A stretch of DNA of 37,337 bases from CAG-791 sp002392385 (GTDB lineage: Bacteria > Bacillota > Clostridia > Lachnospirales > Lachnospiraceae), in contig CAMOIU010000029.1 in the NCBI GenBank assembly GCA_946616295.1, positions 1 to 37,337 on the forward strand, written 5' to 3'. The position numbers and the translations under genes were made by a program. Of this stretch, positions 7,949-16,501 are shown one piece after another. Under the pieces are notes generated by a model. It made no database searches. It had not been told where the DNA came from and saw only the letters and a program-made list of their open reading frames with translations. Each line of letters starts with the position of its first letter. Position 1 is the stretch's first letter.

Positions 7949-9447
7949 AGCTGCAGGCAAGAGTCAGAGAACAGATGCAGGCGCACGGCATCGTGCAGCC
8001 GGGGGACCGGATACTGGCGGCGGTCTCCGGCGGCGCGGACTCCGTGTGCCTTCTTTATATCCTGGCGGACCTGCGGGAGACCATGGGCTTCACACTCAGG
8101 GCCGCCCACATCCATCACGGGCTGCGGGAGAGCGCCGACAGGGACAGGGACTTCACACAGGCCCTCTGCGACAGGCTGGGCATCCCCTGCCGGACGGAGC
8201 ATGTGGACGTGCGGTCCTATGCCGCGCGGGAAGGGATCGGCACGGAAGAGGCCGCCCGGACCCTCCGCTACCGGGCCCTGGAGGAGATCTGCAGGGACTG
8301 GGAAGAGGAGGACAAGGGCCCCCGCGTAAGGATCGCCGCCGCCCATCACATGGAGGACCAGGCGGAGACGGTGCTCTACCGCCTCTGCAGGGGAACCGGG
8401 ATCGCCGGCGCCGCGGGCATGCGCATGTGCAGGGACCGCGTTATCCGGCCCCTTCTGCCCTTCACCCGGGAAGAGATCGAGCAGGACCTGGCACAGCGCG
8501 GAGCCGGCTGGTGTACGGACGAGACCAATGAGGACCTGCGCTACGCCCGCAACCGGATCCGCCGGGAGATCCTGCCGGCCCTGGAGACCGTCAACACCGG
8601 CGCGGCGGACCATCTGGCCGCTTTTGCCCGGGAGGCGGCCGGGATCGAGGACTATCTGGCCCGCCAGACAGGGGCCGCCATCACGCGGTGTCTTCTGGAG
8701 GAGGGCAGGGAACCGGCGCCCGCCGACGGGGCAGTCCTGTGCCTGGAAAGGGCGGGAGAGACCCTGGTCAGGATCCGCGTGGAGAGTCTCCTGCGGGAAG
8801 ATCCCCTCCTCCGCGGACGCCTTCTGCATGCTGTGCTGGCCGGGGCCTGCGGCGGCGGCCGAGACCTGACGGCGGCCCATGCGGAGAATCTCCTGCGCCT
8901 GGCCTGCCGGGAAGGCTACGGCACGGCGGACCTGCCCGGCGGCCTGCGGGCCGTGAAGACCGGCGGCTGGCCGGCGTTTCACACCCCCCTGTCACCCGGG
9001 GCCTATATCATGCGGATCCTGTCGGGAGAGGAGAGAGAAGACCTCCTCAGACAGGCCGCGGGAGCGGGGACGGCACTGCGCCTTCCGGAAAATCAGTATA
9101 CGAAATGGTTTGATTATGATAAAATATCTTCGCTTCCTGCCCTCAGGACCCGACAGACCGGTGACCGGATCGGTATCGGCGACGGCGCGGGAGGCATACG
9201 TTTTAAGAGCCTGCAGCGCTGTATGATCGACGGAAAGATTCCGGCTCCTCTGAGAGACCGGATCGTGCTGCCGGCTGTCGGCCGGGAGATCCTGTGGCTT
9301 CCCGGCTGCCGGATCCACGAAGGCTTCAAAGTGACAGAGAGAACAGAGTGGATCCTGGAACTGCGCCTCCCCGCGGGGGAAGGCCGGCCGGGAAATGGCC
9401 TGTCCGCAGGCGGGCAGATGGGAGAGCAAGATGAAAGAAAGAATTGA
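7945..9447 (+). CDS. tilS: tRNA(Ile)-lysidine synthase
   Basis: ATP-dependent enzyme that attaches lysine to C34 of the minor tRNA-Ile(CAU), switching its decoding from AUG to AUA. The N-terminal PP-loop ATPase motif SGGADS is at residues 28-33, followed by AAHIHHGLRE and the region AAHHMEDQAETVLYRLCRG. A middle TilS domain and a C-terminal domain follow; 500 residues is usual for Firmicutes. It overlaps divIC by 4 bp and hpt by 17 bp, so translation is probably coupled across all three. The G+C-rich middle part (8.5-9.0 kb) throws several antisense open frames that are not genes. Confidence 0.95.
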   Translation: MKLQARVREQMQAHGIVQPGDRILAAVSGGADSVCLLYILADLRETMGFTLRAAHIHHGLRESADRDRDFTQALCDRLGIPCRTEHVDVRSYAAREGIGTEEAARTLRYRALEEICRDWEEEDKGPRVRIAAAHHMEDQAETVLYRLCRGTGIAGAAGMRMCRDRVIRPLLPFTREEIEQDLAQRGAGWCTDETNEDLRYARNRIRREILPALETVNTGAADHLAAFAREAAGIEDYLARQTGAAITRCLLEEGREPAPADGAVLCLERAGETLVRIRVESLLREDPLLRGRLLHAVLAGACGGGRDLTAAHAENLLRLACREGYGTADLPGGLRAVKTGGWPAFHTPLSPGAYIMRILSGEEREDLLRQAAGAGTALRLPENQYTKWFDYDKISSLPALRTRQTGDRIGIGDGAGGIRFKSLQRCMIDGKIPAPLRDRIVLPAVGREILWLPGCRIHEGFKVTERTEWILELRLPAGEGRPGNGLSAGGQMGEQDERKN

Positions 9448-9961
9448 AGTCCTGATTACGGAAGAAGAAGTCGATCAGAAGATCCGCGCGCTGGGAGAAC
9501 AGATCTCCCGGGATTACGCGGGCAGGCAGGTCCACATCATCGGCGTCCTCAAGGGAGCGGCCTTCTTCATGTGCGAGCTGGCCAAAAGGATCACCGTACC
9601 GGTATCCATGGATTTCATGTCGGTCTCCAGCTACGGCTCTTCCACCAAGTCCAGCGGGATCGTGAAGATCGTCAAGGATCTGGACGAGCCCCTCGAGGGC
9701 AAGGATGTACTGGTGGTGGAGGACATCGTGGACTCCGGGCGCACAGTGAGCTATCTGACGGAGCTCTTCAAGGACCGCAGGGCCGCCTCAATCCGCTACT
9801 GCACTCTGCTGGACAAGCCGGAGCGCCGCGTGGTGGACCTGGACATGGACTATGTGGGCTTTGAGATCCCCGACAAGTTCGTCGTAGGCTACGGCATGGA
9901 TTACGATCAGCGTTACAGGAACCTTCCCTATATCGGGGTGGTCCGTTTTGAAGAGGAGTGA
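9431..9961 (+). CDS. hpt: Hypoxanthine phosphoribosyltransferase
   Basis: Salvages hypoxanthine and guanine to IMP and GMP using PRPP. The PRPP-binding motif VLVVEDIVDSGRT is at residues 93-105. The N-terminal LKGAAFF loop and C-terminal FVVGYGMDYDQRYRNLPYIG segment are typical. At 176 residues it is full length. The start at 9431 follows GGGAGAGCAAG; the earlier in-frame ATG at 9395 lies inside tilS and would add 12 atypical residues. tilS-hpt-ftsH order is conserved across Firmicutes. Confidence 0.96.
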   Translation: MKERIEVLITEEEVDQKIRALGEQISRDYAGRQVHIIGVLKGAAFFMCELAKRITVPVSMDFMSVSSYGSSTKSSGIVKIVKDLDEPLEGKDVLVVEDIVDSGRTVSYLTELFKDRRAASIRYCTLLDKPERRVVDLDMDYVGFEIPDKFVVGYGMDYDQRYRNLPYIGVVRFEEE

Positions 9962-9974
9962 GCGGAGGTAGATC

Positions 9975-11840
9975 TTGGATAACCGGATTTCAGGCAGCAA
10001 CCAGAACCTGTTTCTTCCCCTGCTCATTCTGCTGGCGGCTTTTCTCATCTTCTCGCCGCTCCTGCGCGGCGGGGCCGCGGCGGACTCGAAGACCTACACA
10101 CTGGATGACTTCCGCAAGGACGCCGGCGCGGGCAAGGTCGAGTCGGTGGAGATCAGCCCCAGCCGGGACAACGCGGCGGGCTATGGGACCATCCGTCTGG
10201 AGGACGGCACCCGGCAGACCCTGTACGTGACGGACGTGACCGTTCTGGAGTCGATCGCGAGGGAGTACAGGCTGGACCCCTCGGTCCGCAGCGTTCCCAC
10301 GGAGAATGTCTTTATGAGCAGTCTCCTGCCCATGCTGATGACGTTGGCGATCTGCATATTCTTCTTCTATATGATGAACCAGCAGATGGGGGGCGGCGCC
10401 AACAGCCGGATGATGAATTTCGGCAAGAGCAAGGCCAGACTGAGCACGGACAGCGGGGTCACCCTGCGCGATGTGGCGGGTCTGGATGAAGAGAAGGAAG
10501 ACATGGAGGAGATCATCGATTTCCTCAAGGACCCGGCCAAGTACACCCGTGTCGGCGCCAGGATCCCCAAGGGCGTTCTGCTGGAAGGCGCGCCGGGCAC
10601 CGGCAAGACCCTTCTGGCCAAGGCCGTGGCGGGAGAGGCCGGAGTGCCCTTCTACAGCATCTCCGGTTCGGATTTCGTGGAGATGTTCGTCGGCGTAGGT
10701 GCTTCCCGTGTCAGAGACATGTTTGAGGAGGCTAAAAAGAACGCGCCCTGTATCGTCTTCATCGATGAGATCGACGCGGTCGCCAGACGCCGCGGAACGG
10801 GGCTGGGCGGCTCCCACGACGAGAGAGAACAGACCCTCAACCAGCTGCTGGTGGAGATGGACGGTTTCGGTGTCAATGAGGGCATCATCATCATGGCGGC
10901 CACCAACCGGGTGGACATCCTGGACCCCGCCATCCTGCGGCCGGGCCGTTTCGACCGCAAGATCTCCGTCGGCAAGCCGGATGTCAAGGGCCGTGAGGCC
11001 ATTCTGAAGGTCCACGCGGCCAAAAGAGCCATCGGCGAGGACGTGGATCTGCAGGAGATCGCCCGCAGCACGGCGGGCTTCACCGGCGCGGACCTGGAGA
11101 ACCTCCTGAACGAGGCCTCCATCACCGCGGCCAGGGACAACCGCGAATTCGTCTGCCAGGAGGATATCCGGCAGGCCTTCATCAAGGTGGGCATCGGCAG
11201 AGAGAAGAAGAGCCGGAGCATCTCCGAGGAGGAGAAGAAGATCACGGCCTATCATGAGACCGGTCACGCCATCCTCTTCCATGAGCTGCCCAACGTGGGC
11301 CAGGTCTATACCATCTCCGTGATCCCCACGGGCCAGGGCGCGGGCGGATACACCATGCAGCTGCCCGAGAAGGACCGCATGTACATGACCCGCGGCAGAA
11401 TGCTGGAGGAGATCATGGTCAGCCTCGGCGGACGGATCGCCGAGGAGCTGGTGCTGGACGACATCACCACGGGCGCCTCCGCGGATATCCAGCAGGCGAC
11501 CGGCATCGCCAGACAGATGGTCACCCGCTACGGCATGTCCCCCGTCATAGGGACCATCAATTATGAGCAGGGAGCCGAGGATGTCTTCCTGGGCTATGAC
11601 TTGGGACACGAGAACCGGCACAGCGAACTGATGAGCGGCGAGATCGACAAGGAAGTCAACCGCATCATCGGTGAGTGCTATCAGAAGGCCAGAGAGATCG
11701 TGGTCAGCAACGAAGATGTCCTGCATGCGGCCGCGCAGCTTCTGATGAAGAAGGAGAAGATCTCCGGCGAGGAGTTCGACGCGCTGTTCGAGAAGGTGCG
11801 CGCCGGACGGACCGGGGCAGAGACGGAAGGAGCAAGGTGA
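9975..11840 (+). CDS. ftsH: ATP-dependent zinc metalloprotease FtsH
   Basis: Membrane-bound hexameric AAA+ protease degrading membrane and regulatory proteins. Two membrane segments (about residues 12-30 and 114-135) flank a roughly 80-residue extracytoplasmic domain. The ATPase has Walker A GAPGTGKT (205-212), Walker B VFIDEID (261-267) and the second region of homology around NRVDILDPAILRPGRFDR. The zinc site HETGH is at 427-431 with the third ligand Asp504 in ASADIQQAT. The start is TTG at 9975, supported by GGAGGTA 6 nt upstream. The TGA overlaps the following GTG (GTGA). Confidence 0.97.
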   Translation: MDNRISGSNQNLFLPLLILLAAFLIFSPLLRGGAAADSKTYTLDDFRKDAGAGKVESVEISPSRDNAAGYGTIRLEDGTRQTLYVTDVTVLESIAREYRLDPSVRSVPTENVFMSSLLPMLMTLAICIFFFYMMNQQMGGGANSRMMNFGKSKARLSTDSGVTLRDVAGLDEEKEDMEEIIDFLKDPAKYTRVGARIPKGVLLEGAPGTGKTLLAKAVAGEAGVPFYSISGSDFVEMFVGVGASRVRDMFEEAKKNAPCIVFIDEIDAVARRRGTGLGGSHDEREQTLNQLLVEMDGFGVNEGIIIMAATNRVDILDPAILRPGRFDRKISVGKPDVKGREAILKVHAAKRAIGEDVDLQEIARSTAGFTGADLENLLNEASITAARDNREFVCQEDIRQAFIKVGIGREKKSRSISEEEKKITAYHETGHAILFHELPNVGQVYTISVIPTGQGAGGYTMQLPEKDRMYMTRGRMLEEIMVSLGGRIAEELVLDDITTGASADIQQATGIARQMVTRYGMSPVIGTINYEQGAEDVFLGYDLGHENRHSELMSGEIDKEVNRIIGECYQKAREIVVSNEDVLHAAAQLLMKKEKISGEEFDALFEKVRAGRTGAETEGAR

Positions 11841-13252
11841 CGCGGGCAGGAACAGAAGAGGACCTTCAGAGACAGAGAGACGAGCGGTACATTAAGATGA
11901 CGCAGACGCCTGTACCGGCTCTGATCGGCCGTCTGGCGGTGCCGACGATCATCAGCATGCTGGTGACCGGCATCTATAATTCGGCGGATACATTTTTCGT
12001 GGGCCGCGTTTCCACCCAGGCAACGGCAGCCGTGGGGCTGGCCTTCTCCGTGATGGCCGTCATCCAGGCCCTGGGCTTCATGTGCGGCCACGGTTCGGGC
12101 AACTACCTCTCCCGCATGCTGGGAGCCGGCCGGAACAAAGAAGCGCAGGAGATGGCCGCGACGGGATTCGCCCTGGCGGTGCTCATCGGCATAGCCGCCG
12201 CCTGTCTGGGCAACCTGTTTATGGACCCTCTGTGCCGCCTGATCGGCGCCTCGGATACGACGCTGGCGGACACCCGCAGTTATCTGCGCATCATTCTGCT
12301 GGGTGCCCCCTTCATGACAGGTCAGTTTGTGATCAACAATCAGCTCCGTTTTCAGGGGAAGGCCGTGTACGCCATGGCGGGTCTCCTGTGCGGAGCTATC
12401 CTCAATATCGTGCTGGATCCGCTCCTGATCCTGGTATGGGGTCTGGGAACGACCGGCGCGGCCCTGGCCACCGTGGCCGGCCAGGCGGTCAGCTTCCTGG
12501 TGCTCCTGTTCGGGAGCTCCCGGGGAGACAACATCCGCCTGCGCCCCGGCAATGTGCATCTCAACCGCTACTACATCGGCCAGATCCTCAACGGGGGTCT
12601 GCCCTCTCTGTTCAGACAGGGACTGGCGGCCGCTGCCGCCATGATGCTGAACAAGGCCGCCTCCCAGTACGGCGGAGACGCGGCCGTGGCAGGCATGAGC
12701 GTGGTGACGAGGGTCATGGCCCTGACCAGCAGCGCCCTCATCGGATTCGGACAGGGCTATCAGCCGGTCTGCTCCTTTAACTACGGAGCGGCCAGGACGG
12801 ACCGTGTGCGGGAAGGATTCTGGTTCTGCGTAAAGACGGGCACCGCTTTTCTCATAGCGGCCGGTGCCTTGTGTGAGATATTTGCCCCGCAGATCATTGC
12901 CTTCTTCCGGGATGACCCCGAGGTCATCCGGGTGGGGACGGCGGCTCTGCGCTGGCAGGCGGCGGTCCTGCCCCTTCTGGGCTTTTCGGTCATCAGCAAT
13001 ATGATGCTGCAGTCCATAGGCAGCGGCGTCAAGGCTTCTGTCTGTTCATCGGCCAGAAGCGGGATCTTCTTCATCCCTCTGATCCTGATCCTGCCCCGAC
13101 TGCTGGGCCTGACCGGGGTAGAGATGACGCAGGCGGCGGCGGATCTCTGCGCCATGCTGCTGGCTGTCCCGCTGGCGCTTTCCGAGCTGCGGCGCATGGG
13201 AGACGGTGAAGGCAGAGAAGCAAGATCGCCGAAGGATAAGGAGAGAGAATGA
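11837..13252 (+). CDS. MATE-family multidrug/solute efflux transporter
   Basis: Twelve-helix antiporter of the MATE class, usually Na+- or H+-driven. Two related halves of six hydrophobic segments are visible. The N-terminal stretch VPALIGRLAVPTIISMLV followed by NSADTFFVGR is the family's typical first helix and loop, and the second half has GFGQGYQPVCSFNYGA. I chose the GTG at 11837 (471 residues): AAGGAGC precedes it and it overlaps the ftsH stop by 4 bp, whereas the open frame upstream lies inside ftsH. Substrate unknown. It sits between ftsH and hslO, a place occupied by coaX in Bacillus. Confidence 0.9.
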   Translation: MTRAGTEEDLQRQRDERYIKMTQTPVPALIGRLAVPTIISMLVTGIYNSADTFFVGRVSTQATAAVGLAFSVMAVIQALGFMCGHGSGNYLSRMLGAGRNKEAQEMAATGFALAVLIGIAAACLGNLFMDPLCRLIGASDTTLADTRSYLRIILLGAPFMTGQFVINNQLRFQGKAVYAMAGLLCGAILNIVLDPLLILVWGLGTTGAALATVAGQAVSFLVLLFGSSRGDNIRLRPGNVHLNRYYIGQILNGGLPSLFRQGLAAAAAMMLNKAASQYGGDAAVAGMSVVTRVMALTSSALIGFGQGYQPVCSFNYGAARTDRVREGFWFCVKTGTAFLIAAGALCEIFAPQIIAFFRDDPEVIRVGTAALRWQAAVLPLLGFSVISNMMLQSIGSGVKASVCSSARSGIFFIPLILILPRLLGLTGVEMTQAAADLCAMLLAVPLALSELRRMGDGEGREARSPKDKERE

Positions 13253-14211
13253 CAGCAGAGGAACGTACACTGCCGCAGGACAGTCCCCGCGGTGATTATA
13301 TGGTCAGGGCATCGGCCGCGGACACACAGCTGCGGGCTTTTGCCGTGACAGGAAGAGAACTGACCCGGACAGCCCACGAGAATCACGGGACCAGCCCCAT
13401 CGCCACCGCGGCGCTGGGCAGGACCATGTGCGGGGCCCTGATGATGGCGGACATGCTCAAGGGAGAGGATGACCTCCTGACGATCAAGATCGACGGCGAC
13501 GGACCCCTCCACGGGATCGTCGTGACAGCCGACAACCAAGGACACGTCAAGGGCTATGTGCATGAGCCGGACGTGTGGCTCCCCGACAGAGTGCCGGGCC
13601 ATCTCAACGTGGGCGGCGCCGTCGGCCGGGGCACTCTGACCGTCATACGGGATCTGGGCCTGAAGGATCCCTATATCGGCCGGGTCGACCTGCGGACCGG
13701 TGAGATCGCGGAGGACCTGACCTACTATTATGTGGAATCGGAACAGATCCCGTCCTCGGTGGGACTGGGCGTTCTGGTGGATACGGACGGTTCCGTGCTG
13801 GAGGCCGGCGGATTCGTGGTACAGCTGATGCCGGACACCCGGGAGGAGGTCATCGACCGCCTGGAGCAGAACCTGCGGTCCATCCCTTCCGTGACGGAGA
13901 TGCTGAGCCGGGGCATGTCGCCGGAACAGATCCTGGAAAGGGTCCTGGAGGGACTGCACCCGGAGATCACGGAGACCATGCCCGTCTCCTTCCGCTGTGA
14001 CTGCAGTGAAGAGCGGTGCGAGCGGGGCCTGATCCTTCTCGGAGAGAAGGAGATGCGGGAGATGATCGAGGACGGCAGGGAAGTGGAGATGGTCTGCCAG
14101 TTCTGCGGACGCAGGTATCATTTCAGTCCGGAGAGGATCCGGGAGCTCCTGCCCCTGGCGGCGCCCGTCAGCAGACAGGAACTGAAAGAAGAGGAACCTG
14201 CGGACAAGTGA
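13249..14211 (+). CDS. hslO: Redox-regulated molecular chaperone Hsp33
   Basis: Cytosolic holdase activated by oxidative unfolding. The zinc/redox switch is intact near the C-terminus: Cys250-Asp-Cys252 and Cys283-Gln-Phe-Cys286, with 30 residues between the pairs, as in the family. The N-terminal core (KIDGDGPLHGIVVTAD, HLNVGGAVG) and QLMPDTREE linker region are typical. At 320 residues it is slightly longer than E. coli Hsp33 owing to a C-terminal Glu/Lys-rich tail. Its ATG overlaps the MATE stop by 4 bp, so the two are translationally coupled. Confidence 0.95.
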   Translation: MTAEERTLPQDSPRGDYMVRASAADTQLRAFAVTGRELTRTAHENHGTSPIATAALGRTMCGALMMADMLKGEDDLLTIKIDGDGPLHGIVVTADNQGHVKGYVHEPDVWLPDRVPGHLNVGGAVGRGTLTVIRDLGLKDPYIGRVDLRTGEIAEDLTYYYVESEQIPSSVGLGVLVDTDGSVLEAGGFVVQLMPDTREEVIDRLEQNLRSIPSVTEMLSRGMSPEQILERVLEGLHPEITETMPVSFRCDCSEERCERGLILLGEKEMREMIEDGREVEMVCQFCGRRYHFSPERIRELLPLAAPVSRQELKEEEPADK

Positions 14212-14236
14212 GATAAGGCAGAGATCGATTGCGGGA

Positions 14237-15130
14237 ATGAGGAACACTATGGTCTGTATGAATTGCGGCTGTGTACTGCCTGACAGCGCGGAGGTCTGCA
14301 GTCACTGCGGTGCGGTGGTGCGGATCCGGCCTGAAGACAGGCAGAGAGATGAAGAGAGTCTGGAAGCCCTGCGCAGGGTCTCCCGTATGATGAAGGCAAG
14401 ACGGGAGGAGAACGAGACCGGCGGAGAGCCCTTCGGGGAGGCAGAACGCCCGGAAGAGCCTGCCTGGGAAGAACCTGTCTGGGAAGAGCCTGCGGCGGCA
14501 GAGACGGCCTGGGGAGAACCGGCCGCGGAGGAGCCCGAAGAGGCAGAGCCCGCCTGGGAAGAACCGGCCGCAGAGGAACCTGTAGAGGAAGGATCTGCGG
14601 AAGAAGAGCCTGCAAAGGAAGAACCTGCGGAGGAAAAAACGGCCGAACAAGGCCCCGCGGAGGAGGCTGCCCCGGCGGCAGAAGAGTCCGGCGCGGTCAC
14701 AGCGCAGGATCCGGTCCCGTCCCAGGGGACGGAGGCAGGAGCCGAGGCCTCTGACAGCGCGGCAGGCAAGTTCCTTTCCATGATCACAGCACCCTTCACG
14801 GAGGCCCTGCAGCGGCAGAAGGAAGAGCGCGACCATCATTATGAGAGGCTGGAGCGCAGCAGGACCAGGCGCAGACGGACCAACGGGGAGAAGAATATGG
14901 TCACCCTGGTGATCCTCGTCCTCATGACCCTGTGCGCGGTCTTATATCTGCTGGGACAGAGGTCCCGGGCGGCCGACGCCGGCGCGGAGACCCAGGAGAA
15001 TGCCATACAGGAGACCGGCAGCGGAGCGGAAGAGCCCGCGCAGGACGACGGCGGGGACAATACAGAAGAGAGTGAAGACCCGGAAGCGGAACAGACGGGT
15101 GAAGATGGTACAGGGGACAGCGGAACATGA
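14237..15130 (+). CDS. Zinc-ribbon, acidic pentad-repeat, single-span membrane protein
   Basis: I do not recognise a named family. Visible parts: an N-terminal zinc ribbon with Cys7-x2-Cys10 and Cys21-x2-Cys24; a charged helix; a tract of about 15 pentads of the type xEEPA (residues 72-146, with Trp at several first positions); a predicted amphipathic region to about 217; one membrane segment (about 221-240); and a short acidic, Gln/Glu-rich outer tail. Zinc-ribbon-plus-TM proteins in Firmicutes are often envelope or septum associated, but no function is claimed. The ATG at 14249 (MVCMNCG) has the better ribosome site (GAGGAAC) and may be the true start. The stop overlaps the lipoprotein gene by 4 bp, linking the two. 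Confidence 0.75.
   Translation: MRNTMVCMNCGCVLPDSAEVCSHCGAVVRIRPEDRQRDEESLEALRRVSRMMKARREENETGGEPFGEAERPEEPAWEEPVWEEPAAAETAWGEPAAEEPEEAEPAWEEPAAEEPVEEGSAEEEPAKEEPAEEKTAEQGPAEEAAPAAEESGAVTAQDPVPSQGTEAGAEASDSAAGKFLSMITAPFTEALQRQKEERDHHYERLERSRTRRRRTNGEKNMVTLVILVLMTLCAVLYLLGQRSRAADAGAETQENAIQETGSGAEEPAQDDGGDNTEESEDPEAEQTGEDGTGDSGT
14450..14674 (+). repeat. In-gene 15-bp pentad repeat (about 15 units)
   Basis: Fifteen consecutive five-codon units encode degenerate xEEPA pentads in the zinc-ribbon membrane protein. The first position varies (P, W, A, E, K), while Glu-Glu-Pro-Ala dominates the rest. The DNA units have diverged, unlike a fresh minisatellite. Confidence 0.75.
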
Positions 15131-16500
15131 CAGGAATCAAGACAGCCGCGAAGCGGCTCACAGCGGCGGTCCTGTCCGCCCTTATAGGCCTGACCTCCCT
15201 GACGGGCTGTGCCATGCTGCAGCGCGGCGGGGAAGAGGAGCCGGCCGGTTATACACAGGAGGAGGTCAGCCGCTATGTCCGGGAACGGTACGGCGACGAA
15301 GTGCGGTACGTGCGCAGCGAGGAGCTGACGGGCGGCACGGATCCTGTGACGGTCCATCATTACCGCACCGGAGAGGAAGTGGACTTCGCGGTCCTGACCG
15401 GTCTTCGGGAGCGGTACGTGGACGGGACCCCTTCCGGCGACAAGGTCCGGTGGTTCAGCGATAACTATTACGACGCGGTGATGGCTGCCAGGCAGGAGGA
15501 GATCAACGCCCTTCTGCTGGAGGCGGGACTGAACGGCCGGGTGGAACAGACCGGACGGGAGGGACGCGGCGCCGGTGTCGTGTGTCAGCTGCGCATATAT
15601 CTGGATGAGGCCTCTCAGATCGGAGACTGCGCCGCGGCGCTGTCGCAGGTCAACACCCTTCTCAACTATCAGGCAGCCGATTCGGCCGCCCTGCCCGGTG
15701 CACCGGCTGTCAAGAGCGCCCATATCTACCTGCAGCCGGACAGCCGTCTCCCGGAGGACGACCCCCAATACGCATGGAACGGCGGGGCTTACCGCGTTTT
15801 CTATGAGATCGGGACGGTGGCTTTTACCATGGACGGGGAGGAACTCAACCCGGGCACGGTCAAGGAAGAACTGCAGCATGACTATGTGGACCGGGCGAGG
15901 ATCCTGGGACGGGATATTTATGATCCCGGAGACGACCTCTGGTTCAAATATCCGGCACCGGTCGTCACGGTGACGGATATCGGCGATATAGACGTGTCGG
16001 GATCAGGCGTCTTCACCTTTATTTATGACCGGGACAGCGACAGCTACTGGATGTGCTGTCTGGATCCCTGTCAGGATTTCGAAGACGGCCCCTACGAGTA
16101 CGAGGGCAAGGGGACCTTCGCCAGAATGGTGGATGACCTGGGCGGACTCTATTTTCCCGGGAAATGGCATGCCACCTGGAGCATAGACGGCATGGAGTGG
16201 AGCGCTGACCTGCATGTGCAGGAGGGCGCCGGCGTGACCTGCGGATTCAGAAGTCTGGAAGTCACCTGCAACAATGAGGTCCAGCTCCTTTCCGAGGTGC
16301 CGGCTTCCCTGATCCGGGGCGGCAGCGGCGGGAGCAGCCGGTACGGGAGCAACGGTACGGTCAGCGGCCGTGCCTTCAGCCCGGAGGACCTGGAGAAACT
16401 CCTTCATGTGAGCATCGATATAGACAGACAGAACGGGACGGCGGTGATCTACAAGCCTGCTGTGCCCGGCCAGGAAGACCAGGAGAGCGAAGGAGAATAA
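15127..16500 (+). CDS. Predicted lipoprotein of unknown function
   Basis: A lipoprotein signal peptide is clear: basic N-terminus (KTAAKR), hydrophobic core, and lipobox LTGC with Cys28 as the lipidation site. The mature 430 residues are acidic, rich in Tyr, Asp and Gly, without internal membrane segments. A Cys-containing loop (WMCCLDPC) and a Ser/Gly-rich stretch near 392-408 precede a conserved-looking end (DIDRQNGTAVIYKP). I recognise no enzyme motif. It overlaps the zinc-ribbon membrane gene by 4 bp, and the patatin-like gene begins one base after its stop, so the three are an operon. A role at the outer face of the membrane is inferred from the signal only. Confidence 0.8.
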   Translation: MTGIKTAAKRLTAAVLSALIGLTSLTGCAMLQRGGEEEPAGYTQEEVSRYVRERYGDEVRYVRSEELTGGTDPVTVHHYRTGEEVDFAVLTGLRERYVDGTPSGDKVRWFSDNYYDAVMAARQEEINALLLEAGLNGRVEQTGREGRGAGVVCQLRIYLDEASQIGDCAAALSQVNTLLNYQAADSAALPGAPAVKSAHIYLQPDSRLPEDDPQYAWNGGAYRVFYEIGTVAFTMDGEELNPGTVKEELQHDYVDRARILGRDIYDPGDDLWFKYPAPVVTVTDIGDIDVSGSGVFTFIYDRDSDSYWMCCLDPCQDFEDGPYEYEGKGTFARMVDDLGGLYFPGKWHATWSIDGMEWSADLHVQEGAGVTCGFRSLEVTCNNEVQLLSEVPASLIRGGSGGSSRYGSNGTVSGRAFSPEDLEKLLHVSIDIDRQNGTAVIYKPAVPGQEDQESEGE

Positions 16501-16501
16501 G

